Part shown: positions 45,172 to 55,191 of the stretch, piece by piece
Layout of the letters: each line of letters starts with the position of its first letter
Numbering within the stretch: position 1 is the first letter of the stretch
Notes under the pieces: generated by a model
Seen by the model: only the letters and a program-made list of their open reading frames with translations
What the model was told of the DNA's origin: nothing
The model's database searches: none
Assembly: GCF_007489275.1 (NCBI RefSeq)
Contig: NZ_VLNR01000001.1
Span: forward strand, 108,501 to 172,500
Source of the DNA: Aquimarina algiphila
GTDB taxonomy: Bacteria > Bacteroidota > Bacteroidia > Flavobacteriales > Flavobacteriaceae
Direction: 5' to 3'
Length of the DNA: 64,000 nt
Made by a program: the position numbers and the translations under genes

Positions 45172-45191
45172 TTGGCGCCCAAGGACGCCAA
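45172..45191 (-). terminator. terminator of the prohibitin-like gene
   Basis: TTGGCG-tccttggg-CGCCAA on the minus strand, followed by TTTTTATTT, 33 bases past the stop at 45224. Confidence 0.75.
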
Positions 45192-45223
45192 TAGAGATAT
45201 ATTTTGATAATACATCAGTTTTT

Positions 45224-46039
45224 TTACTGATTCCCCAAGATCAGAGGTAAACCATCTTTTCCTGAACCTACAACCACTACTTTAGCATTTGGAGATTTTG
45301 CTAGTTCTAAAGTAGCTTCAATTCCTTTTTCTTTAAGAATTTTATCAGTTAAGGAAGCACTTAAGATTTGATTAGCAATTGCTTTCCCTTCCGCATCAAT
45401 CTTTTGTCTTTCTGCTTCTTTTTGAGCTTTGGTCAATTTAAATTCATATTCTAATGATTCTTGCTCTTGCTTTAATTTACGTTCTATTGCCTCTTTAATG
45501 GTAGGCGGTAAAGTTACATCACGAACTAATACTTCATTAAGTTGAATAAACTGATCCTCTACAATCTTCTTAGTCTCTTCATAAATCTCTTTTTGTATAA
45601 CATCTCTTTTACTAGAATACAATTGCTCTGGGGTGTATCTACCTACTACACTACGTGCAGCAGATCGTATTGTTGGTAATAATATTCTAGCTACATAATT
45701 TTCTCCTTTTTGTTGATGCAACAAACCCAATTTAGCATAGTCAGGTTGAAACCAAGCTGAAGCATCTAATTTAATTTCTAATCCATTAGAAGAAAGTACT
45801 TGCATCTTTTCAAAAACTTCTTGTTGTCTTACTTCATAAACAATCACTTTATTCCAAGGAGCTACCAAATGAAATCCTTCTCCTAATGGAGGTTCATCTG
45901 TAACTACTCCTCCTCCAAATGTTTTGTAAAGTACTCCTGCTTCTCCAGAACCAATAGTAATCGTAGATTTTGAAATAAAGACAATAGTTAAGACAATAAT
46001 AATTAAAATAGGTAACCCTATCTTTGGTAATTTTTCCAT
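45224..46039 (-). CDS. prohibitin/SPFH-domain membrane protein
   Basis: A 271-residue protein with an N-terminal transmembrane helix (about 8-24) and an SPFH/Band-7 domain (about 28-220): GSGEAGVLYKTFGGGVVTDE, EVRQQEVFEKMQVLSSNGLE, ARSVVGRYTPEQLYSSKRDV and a coiled coil (about 180-220, ERKLKQEQESLEYEFKLTKA). This is the prohibitin subgroup, which forms ring-like membrane scaffolds. It is 21 bases after the VWA gene and probably in one transcript with it. Confidence 0.9.
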   Translation of the reverse strand: MEKLPKIGLPILIIIVLTIVFISKSTITIGSGEAGVLYKTFGGGVVTDEPPLGEGFHLVAPWNKVIVYEVRQQEVFEKMQVLSSNGLEIKLDASAWFQPDYAKLGLLHQQKGENYVARILLPTIRSAARSVVGRYTPEQLYSSKRDVIQKEIYEETKKIVEDQFIQLNEVLVRDVTLPPTIKEAIERKLKQEQESLEYEFKLTKAQKEAERQKIDAEGKAIANQILSASLTDKILKEKGIEATLELAKSPNAKVVVVGSGKDGLPLILGNQ

Positions 46040-46060
46040 AATAATTCTGAATTTTTAATT

Positions 46061-48091
46061 TTAAATAAGTCCGTTATATTTTCGTGCAAACCATTCTATC
46101 GAAAGCAATAAAATAACTATTACTAATAGATATTTCCAATCTATTAAAGATACCACATTTTCCTTGCTTTTCTGTATTGTTTGATATCTTTGATCTTCTG
46201 TTAGCTCTTTTATCAAAGCTTCATTTTGATTTAAATGAAATGACTTTCCATTAGTATTAGTAGCAACTTGCTTAAGTTTTGTTACATCTGCATTAAGAAA
46301 TTGTTGCTCTACATCATATTCAAGAATTGCAAAACTTCCAGAACGTGAAATATTTTCTCCTAGAACGGTTACTGTATATTCATAATTTCCTGCTGAAAGA
46401 CTACTCAAGTCAACCTCATATGAATTATTTTTCAACAACATTGGTATAGTTTGCGTTGCCTCAGTTTCTTTATTTTTTACAGAAATCCTTAAATTCCCTC
46501 TTCGATCAAATTCATAATTTTTGGTAAAATATTCTGCTTTGATACTAATATTTGCATTACCATAATAAAAGGATTCTGAAATAGTATTCAACCTACTTTT
46601 TCTTTTGTTTGAAGCAAGATACTGTATTAACTTCCCGAAAAAATCATCAAAGTCTTCAAATCCTTGACTATCCAAATAATTTTGTGCTCTCCATCTCCAT
46701 ATTCCTTCTCCAAACAGCACTGCTTCTCTCACTCCATTTTCCTCTATTGCGGTTATTAATACTTCATCAGTCTCTATATTACTAATTGTTCGATACAATA
46801 GCGGATCGTGATTGGTGTTTATGCTAATATCACCAAAAGTCCCTATTAAAGGAGGGTAATTCTCGAAACCAATATCTTCTAAAAGAAATGTACTATAATT
46901 GGTATTAAATCTAGGAATATAATATTCAGTTTGTCTTGTTATTTCTTGTGTATATTTATTTTGTATTTTATTTAAAAATACCCAATCTGTTTTAGTACCT
47001 GCTATAGTGAAATAATTCTTTTTTAGCGTATTTAAATCTTCATATACTTTTCTAAACCGTGTATTAGGTTGATATAAAATAACTAATTGATAATCATCTA
47101 AATCTTTTACTTCTTGAGGTTTACTGATTGATATACTGCGACGTTCATTACTTTCAACACTTTTCTTGATAGCTCCGAGATCAGGATGTACTATATCAGA
47201 AATCAAAAGTACATTTGTTTTTTGATCTATAACTTCTACTGCAAAATTTTTGTCGTTGTTTACTGTGTTTTTCTCATTCGTTAATGGAACTAATCTAGCA
47301 ATATATTTAATAACACCTGCACGACTAGCGGGTAAAGTAAAACTAACAACAGCAGAATTACTTTGTTGAGAAAAAGTTATTGGTTGAGAATACACTACAC
47401 CATTTCCTGATGTAACCTGAAATGTAGTTGTTACATTTTCCTGACCAGAATATGTAAGGATAGCCTCTACTGGAAATTTATTTTTTAAATACGCGTAACG
47501 ATTAACATTAAGCTGTTGAATTTTGGTATCTGTTACAGCAGTTGTATCACCAGATACCACTGGATATACCGCCTGTTTATATCCTAAACTACTAAACTGA
47601 TAATCTTTACCATAAGTCTGATTACCATCAGTAATCATTATCGTAGGTGCAATCGTGTTTTTATAAATCTGATCTAATTCTTCTAAAGCTTTAGATATAT
47701 TGGTTTGTTTTTGATCGAAAGAAAGATCTAACGAATCTTTTAATTTACCGGCAAATGAGTAATACACAAGATCAAACCTATCATTTAATTCTTCGTTTTC
47801 TTTTATTTGATTTATGAATTTAATGACTGACTGATCTTGTCGGAGATTTTTTATTGATGAAGAATTATCTACAGCAACAATTAAATCTGGTTTCTCTACA
47901 TAATACGTTTTTTGCTTAAATGTTGGATTAATTAATAACAACAAGAGTGAGAAAACACTAAGAAAACGTAAAAAAGCAAAGAATAGGCTATTTTTTTTCC
48001 TATTCTTTGCCTTATATATATACTGAAACAATGCTATAACCAATGCGATTACAAAAGCAGCTATGATCAATAAAATTGTTTCTATTTGCAT
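46061..48091 (-). CDS. VWA-domain membrane protein (BatA-like)
   Basis: A 676-residue inner-membrane protein. Two N-terminal transmembrane helices (about 5-24 and 37-57), a von Willebrand A domain (about 65-190) with the MIDAS motif DNSSS at about 76-80, then a beta-rich periplasmic region, and a C-terminal helix (about 648-668) followed by WFARKYNGLI. This architecture is common in Bacteroidetes and resembles parts of the Bat aerotolerance group; MoxR and the other Bat genes are not in the window. Function is therefore unassigned. Confidence 0.82.
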   Translation of the reverse strand: MQIETILLIIAAFVIALVIALFQYIYKAKNRKKNSLFFAFLRFLSVFSLLLLLINPTFKQKTYYVEKPDLIVAVDNSSSIKNLRQDQSVIKFINQIKENEELNDRFDLVYYSFAGKLKDSLDLSFDQKQTNISKALEELDQIYKNTIAPTIMITDGNQTYGKDYQFSSLGYKQAVYPVVSGDTTAVTDTKIQQLNVNRYAYLKNKFPVEAILTYSGQENVTTTFQVTSGNGVVYSQPITFSQQSNSAVVSFTLPASRAGVIKYIARLVPLTNEKNTVNNDKNFAVEVIDQKTNVLLISDIVHPDLGAIKKSVESNERRSISISKPQEVKDLDDYQLVILYQPNTRFRKVYEDLNTLKKNYFTIAGTKTDWVFLNKIQNKYTQEITRQTEYYIPRFNTNYSTFLLEDIGFENYPPLIGTFGDISINTNHDPLLYRTISNIETDEVLITAIEENGVREAVLFGEGIWRWRAQNYLDSQGFEDFDDFFGKLIQYLASNKRKSRLNTISESFYYGNANISIKAEYFTKNYEFDRRGNLRISVKNKETEATQTIPMLLKNNSYEVDLSSLSAGNYEYTVTVLGENISRSGSFAILEYDVEQQFLNADVTKLKQVATNTNGKSFHLNQNEALIKELTEDQRYQTIQKSKENVVSLIDWKYLLVIVILLLSIEWFARKYNGLI

Positions 48092-48175
48092 GTTTCTAAA
48101 GTTAGAGGTAAAGGCAGAAAGTTAGAAGTTGAACAGTATAATTATCTAACAACTCTTACTTTCTAACTCCTTTCT

Positions 48176-48922
48176 TTATGTTAACATTCCTCCGTCAACA
48201 TTAAGCACTTGTCCTGTGATGTAAGCACTTAAATCACTTGCCAAAAACAGACATGTATTTGCAATATCTTCTGGAGTACCTCCTCTTTTTAATGGAATAG
48301 CATTACGCCATCCATCGACCACTTTTTCATCTAACTTCTCAGTCATTTCGGTTTCTATAAAACCAGGAGCAACTACATTACTACGAATATTTCTTGATCC
48401 CAATTCTAAGGCTACCGATTTAGAAAACCCAATAATTCCAGATTTTGAAGCAGCATAATTCGCTTGACCTGCATTACCTTTTACTCCAACAACAGAACTC
48501 ATATTAATAATACTTCCTTTACGTTGTTTGAGCATAGTTCGTTGTACCGCTTTAGTCATATTAAATACGCTCTTGAGGTTTACTTCTATTACTTTATCAA
48601 AATCTTCCTCACTCATACGCATCAAAAGATTATCCTTTGTAATCCCTGCATTATTTACCAAAATATCTACACCCCCAAAAGTTTCTAAAACAGACGCTAC
48701 CAATTCTTGAGCATCATCATAATTGGCTGCATTACTTTGATATCCTTTAGCTTTAATTCCTAATACATTTAATTCTTTTTCTAAAGCATTTGCCGCTTCT
48801 ACTGAAGAACTATATGTAAAAGCAACATTAGCCCCTTGTTGCGCAAAAATTTCTGCTATTCCTTTGCCGATACCACGAGTAGCTCCTGTGATAATAGCCG
48901 TTTTACCTTGTAAAAGATTCAT
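48176..48922 (-). CDS. fabG: 3-oxoacyl-[acyl-carrier-protein] reductase
   Basis: A 248-residue short-chain dehydrogenase. The NADPH motif TGATRGIGKGIA, NNAGITKDNLLMRM, catalytic Ser (NMSSVVG), YxxxK (NYAASKSG) and the C-terminal GQVLNVDGGM all match FabG. It reduces beta-ketoacyl-ACP in fatty-acid elongation. Full length. Confidence 0.95.
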   Translation of the reverse strand: MNLLQGKTAIITGATRGIGKGIAEIFAQQGANVAFTYSSSVEAANALEKELNVLGIKAKGYQSNAANYDDAQELVASVLETFGGVDILVNNAGITKDNLLMRMSEEDFDKVIEVNLKSVFNMTKAVQRTMLKQRKGSIINMSSVVGVKGNAGQANYAASKSGIIGFSKSVALELGSRNIRSNVVAPGFIETEMTEKLDEKVVDGWRNAIPLKRGGTPEDIANTCLFLASDLSAYITGQVLNVDGGMLT

Positions 48923-49014
48923 TCGTTATGTTTCTATTTTTTTTGTACTTCTGTACAATTTATAATTTGCAATGTAAATTCAAATATAAGAATTACAAAT
49001 AGGTCATCAGCAAT

Positions 49015-49040
49015 AAACCCTGCGATTTCTCACAGGGTTT
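49015..49040 (-). terminator. hairpin after the M16 protease gene
   Basis: AAACCCTG ... CAGGGTTT, 8-bp stem and 10-base loop, 27 bases past the stop at 49067; no strong T-run on the minus strand. Confidence 0.55.
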
Positions 49041-49066
49041 ATAAACAAATTATAGTTTATCAAATT

Positions 49067-52051
49067 TTATAATTTTATGTCTTCATTTTTCTTTTCATAA
49101 TTGAAAAGATAATCAATGTCCATTTCCTTAACCTCTCCTAATTTAGATAAAGCTTTCATATCTGCATCTTTCTTATTCCCGATCACAAGAACATTATAAG
49201 TTTCACCTTTGATATTTTCATTAAAGAAAGATTTAAGGTCAGCTAATGTCATATTTTTAATCGTTTCATACATCTCTTCTCTATTATCATAATCAATTCC
49301 TCTTTTCTTCAGGTTTTCATAAGACCAAAATATATTTGACTTTGTAATTCGTTTAGCTGCAATTTTCTTTAAAGTGGCTTCTTTTGCTTGATTAAATTGC
49401 TCTTCTGCTTCTGGCATATTTGTCATAAGATCCATCATTGCATCAACAGCTTGAGGCATTTTGTTCGCCTGTGTGCCTATATATGCATACACATAATCTG
49501 AATCTCCTTTTTCACTAGCCATACTATATTGTGAAAATGCAGAATATGCTAAAGATTTTGATTCACGAATTTCCTGAAATACAATTGAAGATAATCCACT
49601 ACCAAAATAGGTATTAAACAAACTTGAAGCTGCCATTTTTTTAGGGTCAAACTCTGCTCCTTTTGCTAGGAAAATCATTTCACTCTGGACCATATCATAA
49701 TCTACAAAATATACATTTCCTCCTGTTTCTTTTTCTATATAGGTAGCCTTTTCAGGGTATTCTTTCAAATCACCAGAAATAGTATGATTTTTATCCAAAG
49801 AAGCAAGTGCCGCTTCTACATCCTTACCATAATAGAACACACGTTGTTTATAGGTATATAATTCTTTTATTTTGTTAACCAAATCCTGAGGATTGATTTC
49901 CTTTAGTTCATTGATTGTATATATATTACGTAATCTAGAGTTTTCTCCAAATTTGCCATAATTCAATAATCCATTCCAAAGAATATTCTGTTTTTGCGTC
50001 TTCCCATCCTGACGGCCTTTTGCTATTTGATCAACAAATTTATCATATGCTTCCTGATCTGCAACTGCATTTTTCCATAGATCTTCTAATAAAATTAATC
50101 CTTTATCAAGGTTTTCTTTCAACCCTGAAATACTAACATTTGTTCTATCTTTGGAAGAGTTTATACTATAATTAATTCCTAATTTATAGAATTCTTTTTT
50201 AAGTTCTTCTGCTGAATATTTGTCTGTCCCCAGGTAATCGAAATAGCCAGAAGCTACTGACAATGTCTTATCATTATCTATTCCTAAATCAAAAATAATA
50301 GTAAGGTTAAAGAGATCATTATTTTCATTTTCTATATAGGATACAGAAACACCGCTATTCGTTTTGGTCGACTTAATCGCTGTTTTGTAATCAATAAATT
50401 TAGGCTGTAATGCAGGAGATTCTATTTTTTTAAATTCTTGAATAAACACTGACTCTTTATCCCTATTTAACTCAACAGGAGTAATTCCTGGATTTTCTAC
50501 CTTAACAATATTCTTATCTTCTCCTTTGATTTTATGTACTTCAACATAGTTATTCCCATAATGCTTATTAGCAAAATCGATCACTTCTTGCTTTGTAATT
50601 TTTTTCATATCATCCAACATAGTCAAACGATCTTTCCAATCTGTGAAATGAATAAAGGCATCAAGATATTGGTATGCAGTAGCGCTGGCATTTTCAAATT
50701 GTCGTACTCTTGTTAATTTTAAATCATTAACTACAGCATCAATTAGCCAGTCATCAAATTCTCCTTTTTTAATTTTTTCTATCTCACCTAACAGTAGCTC
50801 TTTAACTTCATCTAAGGTTTGTCCTTCTTTCGGCATTCCATATAATAAATGAAACCCGTAATCGTTATCAAAATTTGTAAAAGAAGATGCATTTTGCACC
50901 ATTTGTTTTTGATTAAGATCTAAATCAATCAACCCTGCTTGTGAATTCGCTAAAATATAGTCAACCAGCACCACCATAGTCTCCTCTTTTGTCCCAAAAC
51001 CATCTGTTCTAAATGCTACATATACAGATTCTGCAGTTGGACCGTATACCTCTTTTTTGATTGGTGAAGTTAGTGCTGGTTCTTTTGGGAAATTAGGATG
51101 GGTGACTTCTTTAGACTCATATCCTCCAAATGCTTCGTTTACTTTCTTAATTGTACTATCAAAGTCTAAATCTCCAACTAAAATCACAGCCATATTATTT
51201 GGCACATAATACTTATCAAAATATGCATTAATAGCTTCCATAGATGGATTCTTTAAATGCTCTGATTTACCAATTGTAGACTGAGTTCCGTACGGATGAT
51301 TAGGATACAGCCCTTCTAAAACAGCAAAATATTGCTTACGACCATCACTATCCTGACCTCTATTAAATTCTTCATATACTGCCTCGAGCTCTGTATGAAA
51401 CAAACGCAATACTACCTGACTAAATCGTTCACTTTCAACTTTAAGCCATTTATCTAACTCATTAGATGGAATTTTATTAACATAAACAGTTTGTTCATTT
51501 GATGTAAAAGCATTTGTTCCTTCTGCACCTAATGAGTTCACCAATTTATCATACTCATTAGCAATAGAAATTTTTGAAGCTTCGAGAGATACTTCATCTA
51601 TTTTTTTGTAGATTTCTTGCTTTTTCTCTGGATCTGTTTCTGCTTTATGCTGTTCATACAAATCAGAAATTTCTTTTAAGAATACTTTTTCTTTTTCAAA
51701 ATCCTGAGTACCAATTTCATCGGTTCCCTTAAACACCATATGCTCCAGATAGTGCGCTAAACCAGTATTATCGGCAGGATCGTAAGTCGAACCAGCTTTA
51801 ACAGCAATTAAAGTCTGAATTTTTGGTTCCTCTTCATTCTTACCCAAATATACTTTTAAACCATTATCTAATGTATACAATCGTAAACCTGTAGGATCAT
51901 TAGTTACAGTTTCATAATTAAATCCCGAAACATCTGTATGTTGCTCTACCTTTACTTCTTGGGACTCTTTGTTAGTTTCTGATGATGAATTTTTACAATT
52001 ACTTAGGCAAACGGCCAATAGTAATAGTAAAAATGTTTTAATTAATTTCAT
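49067..52051 (-). CDS. M16-family metallopeptidase lipoprotein
   Basis: A 994-residue protease. Signal peptide II with lipobox LSNC (Cys19), so it is probably membrane-anchored. First M16 domain contains the inverted zinc motif HYLEH at residues 100-104 and the distal Glu in LEAVYEEFNRG; the second, inactive-type domain (about 540-950) holds the R/Y region (NTYFGSGLSSIVFQEIRESK). This is the two-domain pitrilysin/insulinase form that degrades peptides outside the cytoplasm. Monocistronic. Confidence 0.93.
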   Translation of the reverse strand: MKLIKTFLLLLLAVCLSNCKNSSSETNKESQEVKVEQHTDVSGFNYETVTNDPTGLRLYTLDNGLKVYLGKNEEEPKIQTLIAVKAGSTYDPADNTGLAHYLEHMVFKGTDEIGTQDFEKEKVFLKEISDLYEQHKAETDPEKKQEIYKKIDEVSLEASKISIANEYDKLVNSLGAEGTNAFTSNEQTVYVNKIPSNELDKWLKVESERFSQVVLRLFHTELEAVYEEFNRGQDSDGRKQYFAVLEGLYPNHPYGTQSTIGKSEHLKNPSMEAINAYFDKYYVPNNMAVILVGDLDFDSTIKKVNEAFGGYESKEVTHPNFPKEPALTSPIKKEVYGPTAESVYVAFRTDGFGTKEETMVVLVDYILANSQAGLIDLDLNQKQMVQNASSFTNFDNDYGFHLLYGMPKEGQTLDEVKELLLGEIEKIKKGEFDDWLIDAVVNDLKLTRVRQFENASATAYQYLDAFIHFTDWKDRLTMLDDMKKITKQEVIDFANKHYGNNYVEVHKIKGEDKNIVKVENPGITPVELNRDKESVFIQEFKKIESPALQPKFIDYKTAIKSTKTNSGVSVSYIENENNDLFNLTIIFDLGIDNDKTLSVASGYFDYLGTDKYSAEELKKEFYKLGINYSINSSKDRTNVSISGLKENLDKGLILLEDLWKNAVADQEAYDKFVDQIAKGRQDGKTQKQNILWNGLLNYGKFGENSRLRNIYTINELKEINPQDLVNKIKELYTYKQRVFYYGKDVEAALASLDKNHTISGDLKEYPEKATYIEKETGGNVYFVDYDMVQSEMIFLAKGAEFDPKKMAASSLFNTYFGSGLSSIVFQEIRESKSLAYSAFSQYSMASEKGDSDYVYAYIGTQANKMPQAVDAMMDLMTNMPEAEEQFNQAKEATLKKIAAKRITKSNIFWSYENLKKRGIDYDNREEMYETIKNMTLADLKSFFNENIKGETYNVLVIGNKKDADMKALSKLGEVKEMDIDYLFNYEKKNEDIKL

Positions 52052-52195
52052 ATCCTATTTTAATTGTTTTATGGTGATGTTACACCTGAGTTGATTATAT
52101 GAGTTAGTTTATAATTAATGTACTATAATACGTGTTGTTCTTTTCAATGTTACGTTTTTTAAGCTTTTTTTAACAAACAATATGTTCCTTGAAAC

Positions 52196-52231
52196 AAAAA
52201 ACCTCTTGAAAATATATTCAAGAGGTTTTTT
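52196..52231 (-). terminator. sucD terminator
   Basis: AAAACCTCTTGAA-TATATT-TTCAAGAGGTTTT (minus strand), 13-bp perfect stem, 6-base loop and T-run, 24 bases past the sucD stop. Confidence 0.88.
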
Positions 52232-52254
52232 TATATTAAAGTATACTATAATAT

Positions 52255-53127
52255 CTATCCTAATACTTCTGCAACTTTCTTTCCTATTTCTGCAGGAGAA
52301 TCTACCACGTGTATTCCACATTCTCTCATTATTGCTTTTTTGGCAGCTGCGGTATCTTCACTACCTCCAACAATTGCTCCTGCATGTCCCATAGTACGTC
52401 CAGCAGGTGCAGTCTCACCAGCAATAAAACCAACAACAGGCTTAGAAGTTCCGCTTTCTTTTATCCATTTTGCAGCATCAGCTTCTAACTGGCCACCAAT
52501 TTCACCTATCATTACCACGCATTCGGTTTCTGGGTCATTAATCAATAATTCTACAGCTTCTTTTGTGGTAGTACCAATTATTGGATCCCCGCCAATTCCT
52601 ATTGCAGTAGTAATTCCTAATCCTTGTTTCACTACTTGATCAGCAGCTTCATACGTCAAAGTTCCTGATTTTGATACTATCCCTACGTTTCCTTTTTTAA
52701 ATACAAAACCTGGCATAATCCCAACTTTTGCTTCTCCCGGAGTAATTACTCCAGGACAATTTGGTCCAATAAGAGTACATTCTTTATTGCTAATATAATT
52801 CGATGCAGTAATCATATCCGCCACTGGAATACCTTCTGTAATAGTAATAATAACTTTAATCCCAGCATCAGCAGCTTCCATAATCGCATCAGCAGCAAAA
52901 GCTGGTGGTACAAAAATAATTGTAGTATCAGCACCTACTTCTTTTACCGCGTCTTCGACAGTATTAAAAACAGGTTTATCGAGATGTGTTTGTCCCCCTT
53001 TACCAGGAGTCACTCCTCCAACAACGTTTGTACCATATTCTATCATTTGACCTGCATGAAAAGTACCTTCACTACCGGTAAAACCTTGTACAATAATTTT
53101 TGAATCTTTATTAACTAAAACACTCAT
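52255..53127 (-). CDS. sucD: succinyl-CoA ligase subunit alpha
   Basis: A 290-residue TCA-cycle enzyme subunit. CoA-binding Rossmann part ([20 protein letters not shown]) at the N-terminus, and phosphohistidine loop [19 protein letters not shown] near residue 245. sucC is not adjacent, as is common in Flavobacteriia. Confidence 0.96.
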   Translation of the reverse strand: MSVLVNKDSKIIVQGFTGSEGTFHAGQMIEYGTNVVGGVTPGKGGQTHLDKPVFNTVEDAVKEVGADTTIIFVPPAFAADAIMEAADAGIKVIITITEGIPVADMITASNYISNKECTLIGPNCPGVITPGEAKVGIMPGFVFKKGNVGIVSKSGTLTYEAADQVVKQGLGITTAIGIGGDPIIGTTTKEAVELLINDPETECVVMIGEIGGQLEADAAKWIKESGTSKPVVGFIAGETAPAGRTMGHAGAIVGGSEDTAAAKKAIMRECGIHVVDSPAEIGKKVAEVLG

Positions 53128-53204
53128 TGCGTTATGATTTTTTATTTTTTTTAAAGAGCTTCAAAAGTAAGCTTTTGAACATTATGTTTAAAATGAAAAA
53201 GTAA

Positions 53205-53609
53205 TTATTTTGAAATAAAAGACATCATACTTTCTGGAGTATTATCTCCTTGTTGACTTATTTGATATCCTTTATATAATTTATCATCTTTAAGTTCCCA
53301 AATTGTAATAAAATGCGCTATTGCATCTTCTTTTTCTGGATTTTCGATTGTCTTTGCAAAGTAAGTATATCTAATAGTTACAGAGCTGCCTTCTGCAATA
53401 AGATGACTAATTTCACATCTAAAAGTTTCAAAAGATAAAGCCATCTCACTAAACATGGTTTTTATATCATTGAAATCCTTCTTATTAAATCCGAAACTAC
53501 TATTCCAGTATAATATAATTTCAGGATGCAAATATTTAGAAAATGCTTCAACATCATGAATAAGATCAGTTTCATAAAAAGATCTTACTATTTCCTTTGC
53601 ACTATTCAT
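53205..53609 (-). CDS. NTF2-like (SnoaL-type) protein
   Basis: A 134-residue single-domain NTF2 fold (SAKEIVRSFYETDLIHDVEA ... SVTIRYTYFAKTIENPEK ... FITIWELKDDKLYKGYQISQ). Cytoplasmic, no signal peptide. Its start overlaps the end of the LpxD paralogue by 8 bases, so the two are translationally coupled; a role in lipid A chemistry is possible but not shown. Confidence 0.8.
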   Translation of the reverse strand: MNSAKEIVRSFYETDLIHDVEAFSKYLHPEIILYWNSSFGFNKKDFNDIKTMFSEMALSFETFRCEISHLIAEGSSVTIRYTYFAKTIENPEKEDAIAHFITIWELKDDKLYKGYQISQQGDNTPESMMSFISK

Positions 53610-54540
53610 TCTTTTTTAATTTTTCTATTAATTCTGGTACCTGTCTAATGGCAGCAATCTCTTTATATTTCTTTCTAAAATCATCAGCAGGAGTACCAAA
53701 ATAACTTTTATTAGCTCCTAAAGATTTGCTTACTCCCGATTGAGCTGAAATAATTGCTTTTGTTCCAATTCTAACATCACTTGTTATACCTACCTGTCCC
53801 CAAATAGTTACTTCATCTTCTATAACAACACAACCTGCTATACCTACTTGAGATGCAATTAAACACTTCTCTCCTATTACAGTATCATGACCAATATGAA
53901 CCTGATTATCTATTTTAGTTCCTTTTTTGATCGTCGTATCACCAGTAACTCCTTTGTCAATTGTACATGAAGCACCTATATCAACATTATCCTCAAGCAC
54001 TACTCTTCCTCCAGAAATCAATTTATCAAAACCTTCGGGTCTTTTTTTATAATAAAAAGCATCTCCTCCTAAAACACTTCCAGAATGAATTGTTACATTA
54101 TCTCCTATAATTGTATTGTCATAAATACTCACATTAGCATGAATACAACAATTATTACCGATAGTTACGTTATTACCTACAAAACTCCCTGGTTGTATGA
54201 TCGTATTTTCTCCTATTTTAGCCGTATCTGAAAGTAAAGAATTTGCTTTTTCAAAAGGTTTAAAATATTTGGTAAGTGTGTTAAAATCTCTAAATGGATC
54301 ATCAGAAATTAGAAGCGCCTTACCTTTGGGACAATCTACATTTTTATTAATCAAAATAATTGTAGCCGCACTTTGCAAAGCTTTATCATAGTATTTTGGA
54401 TGATCAACAAAAACAATATCCCCTGGAGAGACAACATGTATTTCATTCATTCCCAAAACTGGAAAATTGGGATCTCCTATATACTCACTAGAAATAATAG
54501 TGGCAATTTGTTCTAAGGTGTGTTTCTGAGGAAATTTCAT
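53602..54540 (-). CDS. LpxD paralogue (left-handed beta-helix acyltransferase)
   Basis: A 312-residue protein with the LpxD layout: N-terminal uridine-binding-like domain (about 1-100), hexapeptide-repeat left-handed beta-helix (about 105-275) and a C-terminal helix. The candidate catalytic His is in HIGHDTVIGEK. It is shorter and clearly diverged from the canonical lpxD at 57387 in the same cluster (342 residues). It may N-acylate a different sugar or use a different acyl chain (inference). Confidence 0.85.
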   Translation of the reverse strand: MKFPQKHTLEQIATIISSEYIGDPNFPVLGMNEIHVVSPGDIVFVDHPKYYDKALQSAATIILINKNVDCPKGKALLISDDPFRDFNTLTKYFKPFEKANSLLSDTAKIGENTIIQPGSFVGNNVTIGNNCCIHANVSIYDNTIIGDNVTIHSGSVLGGDAFYYKKRPEGFDKLISGGRVVLEDNVDIGASCTIDKGVTGDTTIKKGTKIDNQVHIGHDTVIGEKCLIASQVGIAGCVVIEDEVTIWGQVGITSDVRIGTKAIISAQSGVSKSLGANKSYFGTPADDFRKKYKEIAAIRQVPELIEKLKKNE

Positions 54541-54570
54541 TTTTTAAATCAAGAAATTCAGCATTCTGAA

Positions 54571-55137
54571 TTATTCTTTAATACGTTCTTTATATGTACC
54601 TTTTTCTGTTTCTACTTTAATCTTATCACCTTCATTAATAAAAAGAGGTACCATTACTTCTGCTCCTGTTTCTACAGTTGCAGGTTTTGTTGCATTTGTT
54701 GCTGTATTTCCTTTTACTCCTGGTTCTGTAGCGGTAACTTCAAGAATTACACTTGCTGGCATTTCTACAGAGAGAGGCATTTGATCTTCAGAGTTAATAA
54801 TTACAGTCACTACTTCTCCTTCTTTTAGTAAGCCTGGGGCATCTAAAACAGATTTTTCTAAAGTGATTTGATTGTAATCTTCTGTATTCATAAAATGAAA
54901 AGTGTCACCTTCAGCGTATAAATATTGAAATTTATGCGTCTCAACACGTACATCTTCGATTTTATGTCCCGCAGAGAATGTATTATCAATTACTTTTCCT
55001 GTGGTAACACTCTTTAGTTTAGTACGCACAAAAGCAGGACCTTTACCTGGTTTCACATGTAAAAATTCAATAATTTTATAGATGTCATGATTATATTTAA
55101 TACATAATCCATTTCTGATATCACTAGTACTTGCCAT
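54571..55137 (-). CDS. efp: elongation factor P
   Basis: A 188-residue three-domain OB-fold protein that relieves ribosome stalling at proline runs. Domain I contains LHVKPGKGPAFVRTKLKSV with the loop lysine (KPGKGPAF, about residue 32); the C-terminal domain ends INEGDKIKVETEKGTYKERI. Modification genes (epmA/B) are not in the window. It lies between lpxA and the lpxD paralogue. Confidence 0.95.
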   Translation of the reverse strand: MASTSDIRNGLCIKYNHDIYKIIEFLHVKPGKGPAFVRTKLKSVTTGKVIDNTFSAGHKIEDVRVETHKFQYLYAEGDTFHFMNTEDYNQITLEKSVLDAPGLLKEGEVVTVIINSEDQMPLSVEMPASVILEVTATEPGVKGNTATNATKPATVETGAEVMVPLFINEGDKIKVETEKGTYKERIKE

Positions 55138-55191
55138 TATTTAGTATTCTTTATTTCTTATTAATCAAATATAAAAGATATCTCCAATTTT

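Noticed and set aside
52115..52394. Short frames on both strands around the sucD 3' end
   Set aside because: They run through the terminator hairpin or lie antisense to sucD; no coding character.
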